A DNA stretch of 21,378 nucleotides from Sulfuricystis sp964478415 (GCA_964478415.1 CAYZII010000038.1:1-21378); one strand, 5' to 3'; positions 1-7,484 are shown, counted from the stretch's first letter. Numbers and translations: made by a program. The notes: generated from the sequence alone by a model not told the origin.

Positions 1-611
1 TCCTGCGGGTTGGCGACCGACAGCGCGATGTCGTTGTAATAGCCGGCGGGAATCTTGAAGAAGGCGCGGAAGTCTTCTTCATTCATCAGCACCAAATCGG
101 CGCTGACGAGCTCGGAACTCGCGGGCAGCACGTCGGCGACGATGAAGGTGTGCAGCTCGCCGGTGTAGGCGCGAAACGAGATGCCATTTCCCGCGGCCAA
201 CCCCCGCGAGCGCTCCAGCGCCGGCCCGACGACGATCTCACCCTTCTCGATTTTCATGTCGCGCGGCGCCATGAAGGTGTAGTTCGCTTTCACGACGCTG
301 TCGTAGTAATAGCCCCACAGCCTTCCTTCCATTTTCTGCACGCCGCGGATGCGACCGATCTTTTCCAGATAGCCGGGCGGGATCAGGTCGTGCCGGCCGG
401 CCACCAGCCGTTGCAGCACGATTTCTGGCGTGCCGGCGAGCACCTTCTGCGCTTCGGTGCGCAGCGCATGGGTATAGAGCGATACCGAAGCGAGCACGAA
501 CACCAGCAGCGTATAGATGAACAGTAAGCCGAGATTCTTCGCCTTGCGCCGGGCAAGCGACGCGAGCGTGAAATCAATCAGGTGTTTTTGCTTTTCTATC
601 CAAGTTGTCAT
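1..611 (-). CDS. ABC transporter permease, FtsX/MacB-like (partial, C-terminus off window)
   Basis: The first 203 codons are visible, read leftwards from an ATG at 609-611; the rest lies beyond position 1. The start reads MTTWIEKQKHLIDFTLASLA, then a basic RRKAK patch and one long hydrophobic helix at about residues 27-45 (LGLLFIYTLLVFVLASVSL). A large extracytoplasmic domain follows. This is the layout of MacB/FtsX-type permeases: N-terminal helix, periplasmic domain, then three more helices near the C-terminus, which would be outside the window. Such permeases pair with an ATPase and act as mechanotransmission or export pumps rather than importers; the substrate is unknown. The start overlaps the end of the upstream 109-aa gene by 38 nt, so the two are probably translated together. 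Family assignment is by sequence feel; LolC/E-like lipoprotein release is possible but less likely. Confidence 0.72.
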   Translation of the reverse strand, partial: MTTWIEKQKHLIDFTLASLARRKAKNLGLLFIYTLLVFVLASVSLYTHALRTEAQKVLAGTPEIVLQRLVAGRHDLIPPGYLEKIGRIRGVQKMEGRLWGYYYDSVVKANYTFMAPRDMKIEKGEIVVGPALERSRGLAAGNGISFRAYTGELHTFIVADVLPASSELVSADLVLMNEEDFRAFFKIPAGYYNDIALSVANPQ

Positions 612-903
612 AGCTGGAAAGAAGACCGGCCGGTGGAGGGAGCAGCGAGCCGCTGGGAAAGTGTTCGAAAGCGACCGGATGATCCTGAAATGCCGATTGC
701 AGATCGGCCTGACTGGGATGGCGTGTATACCGCGCCTCGGTGAACAGCACGGGATCGGTCAATCCGAGACGTTCGACCAGATGGGCGGCTGTCTGGCTCC
801 CTGCGGCACGTGCCTCGCGTAGGCGCGCAGCATCCGCGAAGGAGAGGGCGAAAGAGATTGCGGCGACGGCGAGCAGCAGCAGGACAAGGTTGGCAGGACG
901 CAT
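574..903 (-). CDS. Small exported or membrane-anchored protein, unknown function (109 aa)
   Basis: I do not recognise a named family. The protein starts MRPANLVLLLLAVAAISFAL, an uncleaved anchor or signal helix at about residues 5-20, followed by a soluble, probably periplasmic part. That part contains LGLTDPVLFTEARYTRHPSQ and later FEHFPSGSLLPPP, rich in aromatic and His residues. It ends in a charged tail that overlaps the permease start by 38 nt in another frame, which argues for co-expression and a role with that transporter. An in-frame TTG at 940-942 would add 13 residues (SRRACHGSAVSR); I prefer the ATG because the hydrophobic segment then lies at the very N-terminus. Neither start has a clear Shine-Dalgarno. 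There are no Cys residues after the anchor and no catalytic motif that I can name. Confidence 0.6.
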   Translation of the reverse strand: MRPANLVLLLLAVAAISFALSFADAARLREARAAGSQTAAHLVERLGLTDPVLFTEARYTRHPSQADLQSAFQDHPVAFEHFPSGSLLPPPAGLLSSYDNLDRKAKTPD

Positions 904-966
904 GCGCGAGACGGCGCTGCCGTGGCAGGCGCGCCGCGACAAATGACTCAGGGGAGCTGGATTATC

Positions 967-1158
967 TCAGAAATGATTTGCAGCCCGCATCAGTGCGCCA
1001 CGCAGCGCGATCGTCAGACTCGAACCCAGGCCGATCTTTTGCGCCACGGCAGGCAGCAGGATCAGCGAGGCCAAGGCGAAGCCGGCGCCAAGTAGCAATG
1101 AGGCCATTTCTGGCTGAGCGGTGGGCTGGGTGGCGATTTTCTGAGAAGATGAGCGCAT
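967..1158 (-). CDS. Small single-helix membrane peptide, unknown function (63 aa)
   Basis: A 63-codon frame starts MRSSSQKIATQPTAQPEMAS and continues into a hydrophobic stretch at about residues 20-39 (LLLGAGFALASLILLPAVAQ). A short, mildly amphipathic, basic tail ends it. A strong Shine-Dalgarno (AGGAGA on the minus strand, 1165-1170) lies 6 nt from the ATG; this is the main reason to believe the gene and to choose this start over a longer frame running into hemA on the other strand. It lies 63 nt upstream of the 109-aa gene on the same strand and is probably the first gene of the unit that includes the permease. No family recognised. A small membrane-protein partner of the transporter is an inference from position only. 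Confidence 0.6.
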   Translation of the reverse strand: MRSSSQKIATQPTAQPEMASLLLGAGFALASLILLPAVAQKIGLGSSLTIALRGALMRAANHF

Positions 1159-1320
1159 CGCGGGTCTCCTCGACGAATGTGTGGCAGCAAATCTACGTCG
1201 CCAGCGACGCCAGGGGAATGCGACAGATTGTCGCAGGCTACGGTTTTGCCGCCGTCGGGATATCGTAAACTCTCGTTTCTGAAATAGCCGAATCGGCCAA
1301 CAACGCAGGCAACGGGTCAA
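1159..1320. promoter_or_regulatory. Divergent intergenic region with two adjacent inverted repeats
   Basis: This 162-bp gap separates the minus-strand membrane-protein genes from hemA. Two perfect inverted repeats sit side by side: CGTCGC-CA-GCGACG at 1196-1209 and TGCGACA-GAT-TGTCGCA at 1219-1235. Both are built from GTCGC/GCGAC units, giving four copies in about 40 bp. Neither is followed by a T-run, so they look like protein-binding sites rather than terminators. A weak -10-like TAAACT lies at 1266-1271, but I could not pair it with a good -35, so the hemA promoter remains unassigned. Confidence 0.45.
1165..1170 (-). promoter_or_regulatory. Ribosome binding site of the 63-aa membrane peptide
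   Basis: AGGAGA on the minus strand, 6 nt before the ATG at 1156-1158. This decides the start of the small gene. Confidence 0.6.
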
Positions 1321-2574
1321 GTGCAGGTTTACGCTCTGGGCATCAACCACCATACCGCCCCGCTCGAAATCCGCGAGCAGGTGGCGTTCGCGCCGACGCG
1401 CTTGACTGACGCGCTGCGTGACCTGCTGCGCGCCCGGCCGGTGCATGAGGCCGCCATCCTGTCGACCTGCAACCGCACCGAGCTATATTGCACTACAGAG
1501 GAGCCAGCCGCCGCGATCGAATGGCTGGCCGAATATCACGCGTTATCTCCGCGGCGCATCGAGCCCTACCTCTATCGTCATCCACAGCGTGACGCGGTGC
1601 GGCACATGTTCCGCGTCGCCTCCGGGCTCGATTCGATGGTGCTCGGCGAACCCCAGATTCTCGGCCAGATGAAACAGGCGGCGCGGGCTGCCGAAGAGGC
1701 GGGCACACTCGGCACCTTGCTGAACAAGTTGTTCCAGCGCACCTTCGCGGTGGCCAAGGAGGTGCGCTCGACGACGGCGATCGGTGCCAACATCGTTTCT
1801 CTGGCGGCCGCCGCGGTGCATCTGTCCGAGCGCATCTTCGAGCGTCTCGATGAACAGGCGGTGCTGTTCGTCGGCGCTGGCGAGATGATTGAGCTGTGCG
1901 CGGCGCATTTCGCTGGCGCCAAACCCCGGCGCCTTTCGATCGCCAACCGCACACCGGAACGCGCGCGCCTGATCGCCGAGCGTTTCAATGGTGAGGTGCT
2001 GCGTCTCGACGAGCTCAGTGCGCGGCTGCCCGAATTCGACATCGTCGTCTCCTGCACAGCGAGCACCCTGCCGATCATCGGCCTAGGGCTGGTCGAGCGC
2101 GCGATCAGGGCACGGCGCCACCGGCCGATGGTGATGGTCGATCTGGCCGTGCCGCGCGACATCGAGCCCGAGGTGGCGCGCCTCGACGACGTGTTCCTTT
2201 ACACGCTCGATGATCTCGCCGAGATCGTCGAAACTGGCCAGGAGTCGCGTCAGGCGGCGATCGTCGAAGCGGAAAAGATCATCGACCAGCGTGTGAGTGA
2301 TTTCCTGCATTGGATCGAAGCACGCGAGACCGTGCCCTTGATTCGCGCGTTGCGTGACAGCGGTGAGCGCATGCGCCGCCATGAACTCGAACACGCCCTG
2401 AAGCGCCTGCAGCGCGGGGAGGATCCCGCCCAGGTGCTCGAAGCGTTCTCCAAGGGGCTGACCAACAAGCTGCTGCATCCGCCCACCGAGGCGCTCAATC
2501 TCGCCGAAGGGGGCGAGCGCAATGAGGTCGCCCGACTGATCGCGCGCATCTGGCGCCTGCCTGCCGGACAATAG
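1321..2574 (+). CDS. hemA: Glutamyl-tRNA reductase
   Basis: HemA reduces the glutamate of Glu-tRNA(Glu) with NADPH to glutamate-1-semialdehyde, the first committed step of C5-pathway tetrapyrrole synthesis. The 417-aa length is normal. The N-terminal catalytic domain has GINHHTAPLEIRE at 8-20 and STCNRTELYC at 48-57, with the thioester-forming nucleophile Cys50. LGEPQILGQMK follows at 108-118, and an NADPH-binding VGAGEM motif sits at 184-189 with NRT at 209-211. A C-terminal helical dimerisation region completes the protein. The start is GTG at 1321: it puts MQVYALGINHHT in the usual register and there is no upstream alternative. prfA begins 5 nt after the stop, the classic hemA-prfA-prmC arrangement of proteobacteria. 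Confidence 0.97.
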   Translation: MQVYALGINHHTAPLEIREQVAFAPTRLTDALRDLLRARPVHEAAILSTCNRTELYCTTEEPAAAIEWLAEYHALSPRRIEPYLYRHPQRDAVRHMFRVASGLDSMVLGEPQILGQMKQAARAAEEAGTLGTLLNKLFQRTFAVAKEVRSTTAIGANIVSLAAAAVHLSERIFERLDEQAVLFVGAGEMIELCAAHFAGAKPRRLSIANRTPERARLIAERFNGEVLRLDELSARLPEFDIVVSCTASTLPIIGLGLVERAIRARRHRPMVMVDLAVPRDIEPEVARLDDVFLYTLDDLAEIVETGQESRQAAIVEAEKIIDQRVSDFLHWIEARETVPLIRALRDSGERMRRHELEHALKRLQRGEDPAQVLEAFSKGLTNKLLHPPTEALNLAEGGERNEVARLIARIWRLPAGQ

Positions 2575-2579
2575 CTGAA

Positions 2580-3662
2580 ATGACTCCCGAGATTCGCCAG
2601 CGCATCGAGCGGCTGGCCGAGCGGCTTGCCGAACTCGACGCGCTGCTCGGCCAGCAGGAGGCAACGCGCGACATCGCCGCCTATCGCCGTTTGAGCCGCG
2701 AACGCGCCGAGATCGCCGAGATCGTCGACCTGTTCTCGGCCTGGCGGCGCGCCGAGGCCGATCTTGCCACGGCGCGGGCGATGGAGAGCGATGCGGAGCT
2801 GCGCGAATTCGCCCAGGCCGAGGCCCGGGCGGCGCAAGCCGAGCTCGATCGCCTCGAGGAGGCGTTACAGCGCGCCCTGCTGCCGCGCGACCCGAACGAC
2901 GCGAAGAACGTCTTTCTGGAAATCCGTGCCGGCACCGGCGGCGAGGAATCGGCACTGTTCGCCGCCGATCTGTTCCGCATGTATGCGCGCTATGCCGAGC
3001 GCCAGGGCTGGCGCGTCGAGATCGTCTCGAAAAACCCTTCCGATCTCGGCGGCTACCGCGAAATCGTCGCGCGCATCGCCGGCGAGGGCGTCTTCGCAAA
3101 GCTCAAATACGAATCCGGCGGGCATCGCGTGCAGCGCGTGCCGGCAACCGAGGCGCAGGGGCGCATCCATACCTCGGCCTGCACCGTCGCCGTGCTGCCG
3201 GAGGTGGATGCCGTCGGCGAGATCGAGATCGATCCCGCCGAGCTGCGCATCGATACCTTCCGCGCCAGCGGTGCCGGTGGTCAGCACATCAACAAGACCG
3301 ATTCCGCGGTGCGCATCACCCATCTGCCCACCGGCATCGTCGTCGAATGTCAGGACGACCGCTCGCAGCACCGCAACAAGGCGCAGGCGCTCGCGGTGCT
3401 GGCCGCGCGCCTGAAAGACATGGAGGAACGCAAGCAACGGGAAGCGATCGCCAGCACGCGCAAATCGCTGATCGGCAGCGGCGACCGTTCCGAGCGCATT
3501 CGCACTTACAACTTCCCGCAGGGGAGGGTCACCGATCACCGCATCAACCTGACGCTCTACAAGATCGATGCGATCATGGATGGCGACCTCGACGAGCTGA
3601 TCGATGCGCTTTCGGCGGCACACCAGGCCGAGCAGCTCGCCCAGCTCGCCCAGGCACAATGA
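2580..3662 (+). CDS. prfA: Peptide chain release factor 1
   Basis: RF1 recognises UAA and UAG stop codons in the ribosomal A site and triggers hydrolysis of peptidyl-tRNA. At 360 aa it matches the family. The codon-reading tripeptide PAT is at 188-190 within HRVQRVPATEAQGRIHTSA. The catalytic GGQ loop is at 233-235 within GAGGQHINKTDSAVR; Gln235 is the residue methylated by PrmC, encoded next. PAT rather than SPF at the anticodon site marks it as RF1, not RF2. The N-terminal third is a charged, heptad-like helical domain. The ATG lies 5 nt after hemA, and the stop codon overlaps the prmC start as ATGA. Confidence 0.98.
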   Translation: MTPEIRQRIERLAERLAELDALLGQQEATRDIAAYRRLSRERAEIAEIVDLFSAWRRAEADLATARAMESDAELREFAQAEARAAQAELDRLEEALQRALLPRDPNDAKNVFLEIRAGTGGEESALFAADLFRMYARYAERQGWRVEIVSKNPSDLGGYREIVARIAGEGVFAKLKYESGGHRVQRVPATEAQGRIHTSACTVAVLPEVDAVGEIEIDPAELRIDTFRASGAGGQHINKTDSAVRITHLPTGIVVECQDDRSQHRNKAQALAVLAARLKDMEERKQREAIASTRKSLIGSGDRSERIRTYNFPQGRVTDHRINLTLYKIDAIMDGDLDELIDALSAAHQAEQLAQLAQAQ

Positions 3663-4483
3663 CCACCATCGCGGCATTGCTTGCCCAGGCGCGTGGCCAC
3701 GTTCCCCCCAACGAGGCCCGCCTGCTGCTCGCCAACCTGCTCGAGCGCAATACCGCCTGGCTGGAAGCCCACCGCGAGGATACGGTCGCTGTCCAGACCG
3801 TGGAGAGATTCGCTGCGCTGGTGGCGCGCCGCGCGGCAGGCGAGCCGGTCGCCTATCTCACTGGCTGGCGCGAGTTCTATGGGCGCGACTTCCGTGTCAC
3901 CCCCGACGTGCTGATTCCGCGCCCAGAGACCGAACTTCTGGTCGATACCGCGTGTGAGAAACTCGGCGCTGATAGCACGGCACGCATCCTCGATCTGGGT
4001 ACCGGCAGCGGCTGCCTGGCCATCACTTTGGCCCTGGAACTGCCGGCGGCACGGGTCACCGCGGTCGATGTCTCGCCGGCGGCGCTCGCCGTCGCGCGCG
4101 CGAACGCCGCGCGGCTCGGGGCGAACGTGGCTTTCATCGCCAGCGACTGGTTTACCGCGCTGCCCGCGCAGCGCTTCGACCTGATCGTCGCCAATCCGCC
4201 CTATGTCGCTGCGCACGATGCGCATCTTTTGCAGGGCGACCTGCGTTTCGAGCCACGCGCGGCGCTCACCGATGGTGCTGACGGACTGAGTGCGATCCGC
4301 CAGATCGTCACAGCAGCGACGCATTGGCTGGTGCCAGGCGGCTGGCTGTTCTTCGAACATGGCTGGGATCAGGGCGAGGCGGCGCGGACGCTGCTTACCG
4401 CCGCTGGCTACACAGACATCGAGCAACGGCAGGATCTGGCCGGCATTGTGCGAGTGAGCGGCGGCCACCACTCAGCTGGCTAA
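3659..4483 (+). CDS. prmC: Release factor glutamine-N5 methyltransferase
   Basis: PrmC (formerly HemK) uses S-adenosylmethionine to methylate the Gln of the GGQ motif in release factors, which speeds termination. The 274-aa protein has an N-terminal helical domain that docks the release factor. Its Rossmann methyltransferase domain carries the SAM loop DLGTGSG at 112-118, and the substrate-glutamine NPPY motif is at 179-182. IPRPETELLVD at 86-96 is also typical. I start it at the ATG overlapping the prfA stop (ATGA, 3659-3662), the usual coupling; a longer open frame to 3347 merely runs through prfA. Encoding the methylase directly after its substrate is the standard arrangement. It ends with TAA 87 nt before rpsP. 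Confidence 0.97.
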   Translation: MTTIAALLAQARGHVPPNEARLLLANLLERNTAWLEAHREDTVAVQTVERFAALVARRAAGEPVAYLTGWREFYGRDFRVTPDVLIPRPETELLVDTACEKLGADSTARILDLGTGSGCLAITLALELPAARVTAVDVSPAALAVARANAARLGANVAFIASDWFTALPAQRFDLIVANPPYVAAHDAHLLQGDLRFEPRAALTDGADGLSAIRQIVTAATHWLVPGGWLFFEHGWDQGEAARTLLTAAGYTDIEQRQDLAGIVRVSGGHHSAG

Positions 4484-4502
4484 CCAACGCCAGGAGATTT
4501 CC

Positions 4503-4531
4503 TTGCGTCCAGATGAAATAGCCAATAAAAT
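4503..4531 (+). promoter_or_regulatory. Sigma70-like promoter of the rpsP operon
   Basis: TTGCGT (4503-4508) and TAAAAT (4526-4531) are separated by exactly 17 bp in the short AT-richer gap between prmC and rpsP. The predicted start of transcription is near 4538, leaving a leader of about 33 nt that ends in the ribosome binding site GAGGA (4560-4564). This lets the ribosomal operon be expressed independently of hemA-prfA-prmC. Confidence 0.65.
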
Positions 4532-4570
4532 CACATTCTTTCCCATCCCTGGATTTTTCGAGGAACCTCC

Positions 4571-4828
4571 ATGGTCGTGATTCGTCTTGCCCGCAGCGGC
4601 GCCAAGAAGCGCCCGTTCTACAACATGGTCGTCGCCGATTCGCGCAGCCGCCGTGATGGCCGCTTCGTCGAGCGCATCGGTTACTACAACCCGAAGGCCG
4701 CCGAAAACGAAAAGGCGCTGTCGATCAATACCGAACGTCTCGCCTACTGGCAGAGCAAGGGCGCGCAACTGTCGCCGACCGCGCTGCGCCTCGTCAAGCA
4801 GGCTGCTGCCGCCGCGAAAGCCGCCTGA
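4571..4828 (+). CDS. rpsP: 30S ribosomal protein S16
   Basis: S16 binds 16S rRNA in the body of the small subunit and is needed for its assembly. The 85-aa protein opens MVVIRLARSGAKKRPFYNMV and contains DSRSRRDGRFVERIGYYNP, the standard conserved core; an Ala-rich tail follows. GAGGA at 4560-4564 lies 6 nt before the ATG. It is the first gene of the conserved rpsP-rimM-trmD-rplS operon, and rimM starts 7 nt after its stop. Confidence 0.98.
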   Translation: MVVIRLARSGAKKRPFYNMVVADSRSRRDGRFVERIGYYNPKAAENEKALSINTERLAYWQSKGAQLSPTALRLVKQAAAAAKAA

Positions 4829-4835
4829 CGAACCC

Positions 4836-5351
4836 ATGGTCGTCCTGGGGCGGATCACTGCCCCATACGGGGTGAAAGGCTGGCTGCGGCTAACCCCCTT
4901 CGGCGACGATCCGGCGCGCTGGCGCGAGATGTCGCACTGGTGGCTGGGCAAGGAGGAAAACGACTTTTCCGGCTGGCAGCCCTTCGCCGTTCAGGACATG
5001 CGCATGCACGGCAAGGGGTGGATCGTCAAACTGGCCGGCATCGATGACCGCACCGCGGCGGAAAGGCTGGCCGGTCATTTTATCGGCGCGCCGCGCGAGG
5101 CGTTGCCGGAAACGGCAGAGGATGAGTTTTACTGGGCCGATCTGATCGGCCTCACTGTGGTGAATCAACGGCAGGAAGCGCTCGGTCGCGTGACGACGTT
5201 GATCGAGACGGGTGCGAATGCCGTGCTGGTGGTAAGAGAAGGCGAAGGCGATACGGCGCATGAACGCCTGCTGCCCTTCGTCGAGGCGGTGGTGAAGGAT
5301 GTGGATTTGTGCACCAGCGTGATCCGCGTCGACTGGGAACGGGACTGGTAG
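4836..5351 (+). CDS. rimM: Ribosome maturation factor RimM
   Basis: RimM binds S19 and helps the 30S head and 16S rRNA 3' domain mature. The 171-aa protein opens MVVLGRITAPYGVKGWLRL, the conserved beta-barrel start. A C-terminal PRC-barrel domain begins at about residue 90 (EFYWADLIGLTV) and ends in the usual LLPFVEAVVKDVD and IRVDW pattern. The ATG at 4836 is chosen because the frame upstream runs through rpsP. The protein is a few residues shorter at the N-terminus than the E. coli form and has no obvious Shine-Dalgarno, so it is probably coupled to rpsP translation across the 7-nt gap. Confidence 0.96.
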   Translation: MVVLGRITAPYGVKGWLRLTPFGDDPARWREMSHWWLGKEENDFSGWQPFAVQDMRMHGKGWIVKLAGIDDRTAAERLAGHFIGAPREALPETAEDEFYWADLIGLTVVNQRQEALGRVTTLIETGANAVLVVREGEGDTAHERLLPFVEAVVKDVDLCTSVIRVDWERDW

Positions 5352-5364
5352 GCGGGAGTGGAAG

Positions 5365-6144
5365 GTGCTGCGCTTCGACGTCGTGACCCTGTTTCCGGAA
5401 ATGTTCGCAGCGGTGACCGGATACGGCATCACGCGACGGGCGCTGGAGCGCGGGCTGTGGCGCATCGAATGCTGGAATCCGCGCCAGTGGGCAGGGAATG
5501 CCTATGCTTCGGTCGATGACCGGCCTTTCGGCGGCGGCCCCGGCATGGTGATGCGTGCCGAGCCGCTGGAAAAGGCGATCGCTGCGGCCAGGCAGGCGCG
5601 CGGCGGGAACGGGCGGGTGATTTATCTCTCGCCCCAGGGTGAGCCGCTGACGCATGCGAAGGTCAAGGCGTTGGCGGTGAGCGAAGGAGCGATCCTGCTT
5701 TGCGGTCGCTACGAAGGCATCGACGAACGCGTGATCGCGCGCTGTGTCGATGAGGAGGTGTCGCTGGGCGACTTCGTGTTGTCCGGTGGCGAGATCGCCG
5801 CGCTGGCGCTGATCGATGCGACGGTGCGGCTGCTGCCGGGGGCCTTGAACGACGAGGCCTCGGCGGTGGAGGATTCGTTCGTCGAGGGGCTATTGGATTG
5901 TCCACACTACACGCGGCCGGAGGTGTATCAAGGAATGAAGGTGCCGGAGGTGCTGCTCTCCGGTCATCATGAGAACATCCGTCGCTGGCGGCTGAAACAG
6001 TCGTTGGCGCGGACCCGGGAGCGCCGCCCGGAGCTGTTTGCCAAATGGCTGGCGTACAAGGCTGCTCGCGGTTTGAGCAGCGAAGAAGCGCAACTGCTGC
6101 GTGAAATCGAAGACGAAGCGCACGCAGCAGCTCTGCGGTCGTGA
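5365..6144 (+). CDS. trmD: tRNA (guanine-N1)-methyltransferase
   Basis: TrmD methylates G37 next to the anticodon of tRNAs that read CNN and some other codons, preventing +1 frameshifts. The 259-aa SPOUT enzyme shows DDRPFGGGPGM at 51-61, LSPQGEPLTH at 88-97, LCGRYEGIDERV at 112-123 and SLGDFVLSGGEIA at 133-145. These motifs build the trefoil-knot SAM site. HYTRPEVY and SGHHENIRRWR mark the C-terminal tRNA-binding domain. The start is GTG at 5365, 6 nt after a GGGAG ribosome binding site (5354-5358) and 13 nt after rimM. Asp170 sits in the position of the catalytic Asp of the E. coli enzyme. Confidence 0.97.
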   Translation: MLRFDVVTLFPEMFAAVTGYGITRRALERGLWRIECWNPRQWAGNAYASVDDRPFGGGPGMVMRAEPLEKAIAAARQARGGNGRVIYLSPQGEPLTHAKVKALAVSEGAILLCGRYEGIDERVIARCVDEEVSLGDFVLSGGEIAALALIDATVRLLPGALNDEASAVEDSFVEGLLDCPHYTRPEVYQGMKVPEVLLSGHHENIRRWRLKQSLARTRERRPELFAKWLAYKAARGLSSEEAQLLREIEDEAHAAALRS

Positions 6145-6173
6145 TAACTTGACTTTTAAAAGGACGATACGAG

Positions 6174-6551
6174 ATGAACCTGATCCAGCAACTGGAACAA
6201 GAGGAAATCGCCCGCCTGGGCAAGACCATTCCCGAGTTCGCGCCCGGCGACACGGTCGTCGTGAATGTGAACGTCGTCGAAGGCGAAAGAAAGCGTGTGC
6301 AGGCCTTCGAAGGTGTGGTGATCGCCAAACGCAACCGCGGGCTGAATTCGAGCTTCACGGTGCGCAAGATCTCTTCCGGCGAGGGCGTCGAGCGCACCTT
6401 CCAGACCTATTCGCCGCTGATCGCCAGCATCGAGGTCAAGCGCAAGGGCGACGTCCGTCGCGCCAAGCTCTACTACCTGCGCGACCGTTCCGGCAAGTCG
6501 GCGCGCATCAAAGAAAAACTCACGAAGCGTGCCGAGGCTGGCAAGGAATAA
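6174..6551 (+). CDS. rplS: 50S ribosomal protein L19
   Basis: L19 sits at the 30S-50S interface and contributes to an intersubunit bridge. The 125-aa protein opens MNLIQQLEQEEIARLGKTIP and carries FAPGDTVVVNVNVVEGERKR, RNRGLNSSFTVRKISSGEGV and KLYYLRDRSGKSARIKEKL in the usual order. AAGGA (6160-6164) is a good ribosome binding site 9 nt from the ATG. It is the last gene of the rpsP operon and is followed by a hairpin at 6574-6599. Confidence 0.98.
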   Translation: MNLIQQLEQEEIARLGKTIPEFAPGDTVVVNVNVVEGERKRVQAFEGVVIAKRNRGLNSSFTVRKISSGEGVERTFQTYSPLIASIEVKRKGDVRRAKLYYLRDRSGKSARIKEKLTKRAEAGKE

Positions 6552-6573
6552 ACCACGCGCCATCAGACGGCCA

Positions 6574-6602
6574 GCGAGGGACGCTTGGGCGTCCCTCGCC
6601 GT
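6574..6602 (+). terminator. Hairpin terminator after rplS
   Basis: A perfect 11-bp stem, GCGAGGGACGC (6574-6584) and GCGTCCCTCGC (6589-6599), closes a TTGG loop. It is followed by CGTTTC, a short, weak T-run just before the convergent folE2 stop. The position between convergent genes and the strong stem support termination of the rpsP operon. It may also slow folE2 transcripts, but on that strand there is no T-run. Confidence 0.65.
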
Positions 6603-6603
6603 T

Positions 6604-7410
6604 TCAGGCGCGCTTGTCCTTGGCGATCATCGCGTAGGCGGAGTGGTTGTGGATCGATTCGAAATTCTCTGATTCGACCACATAGGCGTCGATGCGTGGA
6701 TCGGCGTTGAGTAGACCGGCGACGTCGCGCACGATGTCCTCGACGAACTTCGGGTTGTCATAGGCATGCTCAGTGACGAATTTCTCGTCCGGCCGCTTGA
6801 GCAGGCCATAGAGCTGGCAGGAGGCCTGGCTTTCGGCCATTTCTACCAGCTCCTCGATCCACACGAAGCTATTGGTGGTCGCGGTGATTGTGATGTGCGA
6901 GCGCTGGTTGTGCGCGCCGCGCTCGGAAATCTTTTTCGAACAGGGACACAGGCTGGTGGCAGGTACGACGACGCGCGTCGTGTGACGGTAGCCGTCGTTC
7001 TCGACGATCTCGCCGATGAAAGTGACATCGTAGTCGAGCAGGCTCTTCACCTTCGAGACGGGGGCTTCCTTGTTGATGAAATAGGGAAAGTTCATCTCCA
7101 GATGGCCGGTCTTCGCTTCGAGTTTCTTCACCATCTCGCGTAACATCGGCTCGTAGCTCTCGACCGAGATTTCCCGCTCGTGGGCGTTGAGGATCTCGAC
7201 GAAGCGTGACATGTGCGTGCCCTTGAAGTTGTGCGGTAGCCCCACATACATGTTGAAGCTGGCGATCGTGTGCTGCACGCCGCCGCTCTTGTCGAGCACT
7301 TTCACCGGGTGACGGATCGACTTGATGCCGACCTTGTCGATCGGCAGCTGGCGGGTATCTGCGCTGGACTGGACGTCAGGAATGGCCATCGTGATGTCTT
7401 TCAGGTTCAT
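6604..7410 (-). CDS. folE2: GTP cyclohydrolase FolE2 (type IB)
   Basis: FolE2 converts GTP to 7,8-dihydroneopterin triphosphate, the entry step to folate; the same product feeds queuosine. The 268-aa protein carries the type IB metal and catalytic residues with the same spacing as I recall for the Neisseria enzyme: Cys155 in SLCPCSKKIS, His167 in GAHNQRSH, Glu209 in RPDEK and His254 in SIHNHS. The start MNLKDITMAIPDVQ is supported by GGAGA (7418-7422) 7 nt upstream; a longer frame of 20 more residues is rejected. Type IB enzymes tolerate metals other than zinc, and where a type IA FolE also exists, folE2 is often zinc-regulated. The gene has its own promoter and is not simply the tail of the dxs unit. 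Confidence 0.96.
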   Translation of the reverse strand: MNLKDITMAIPDVQSSADTRQLPIDKVGIKSIRHPVKVLDKSGGVQHTIASFNMYVGLPHNFKGTHMSRFVEILNAHEREISVESYEPMLREMVKKLEAKTGHLEMNFPYFINKEAPVSKVKSLLDYDVTFIGEIVENDGYRHTTRVVVPATSLCPCSKKISERGAHNQRSHITITATTNSFVWIEELVEMAESQASCQLYGLLKRPDEKFVTEHAYDNPKFVEDIVRDVAGLLNADPRIDAYVVESENFESIHNHSAYAMIAKDKRA

Positions 7411-7461
7411 GGGAATGTCTCCGTGGGGTTTGGGGCGCTGCCGGTCTTTTCTCCGGGCGTC

Positions 7462-7484
7462 GTTGTACAACCTTATATAACATT
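7462..7484 (-). promoter_or_regulatory. Possible operator over the folE2 -10 and start site
   Basis: The 10-bp perfect palindrome GTTGTACAAC (7462-7471) sits at the predicted transcription start. Immediately upstream, overlapping the -10, the minus strand reads AATGTTATA (7476-7484). That equals one half of the proteobacterial Zur box as I remember it; the other half is not conserved. The site is suggestive only. Confidence 0.3.

Noticed and set aside
967..1446. Long minus-strand frame (159 codons) extending the 63-aa gene into hemA
   Set aside because: The upstream part is antisense to hemA and the good ribosome binding site is directly before the internal ATG at 1158.
2083..3099. A 338-codon Arg-rich minus-strand frame across the hemA/prfA junction
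   Set aside because: Extreme Arg content and no domain; both plus-strand genes are certain.
3557..4471. A 304-codon open frame antisense to prmC
   Set aside because: It lies entirely opposite prmC with shadow-like composition and no ribosome binding site that I can support.
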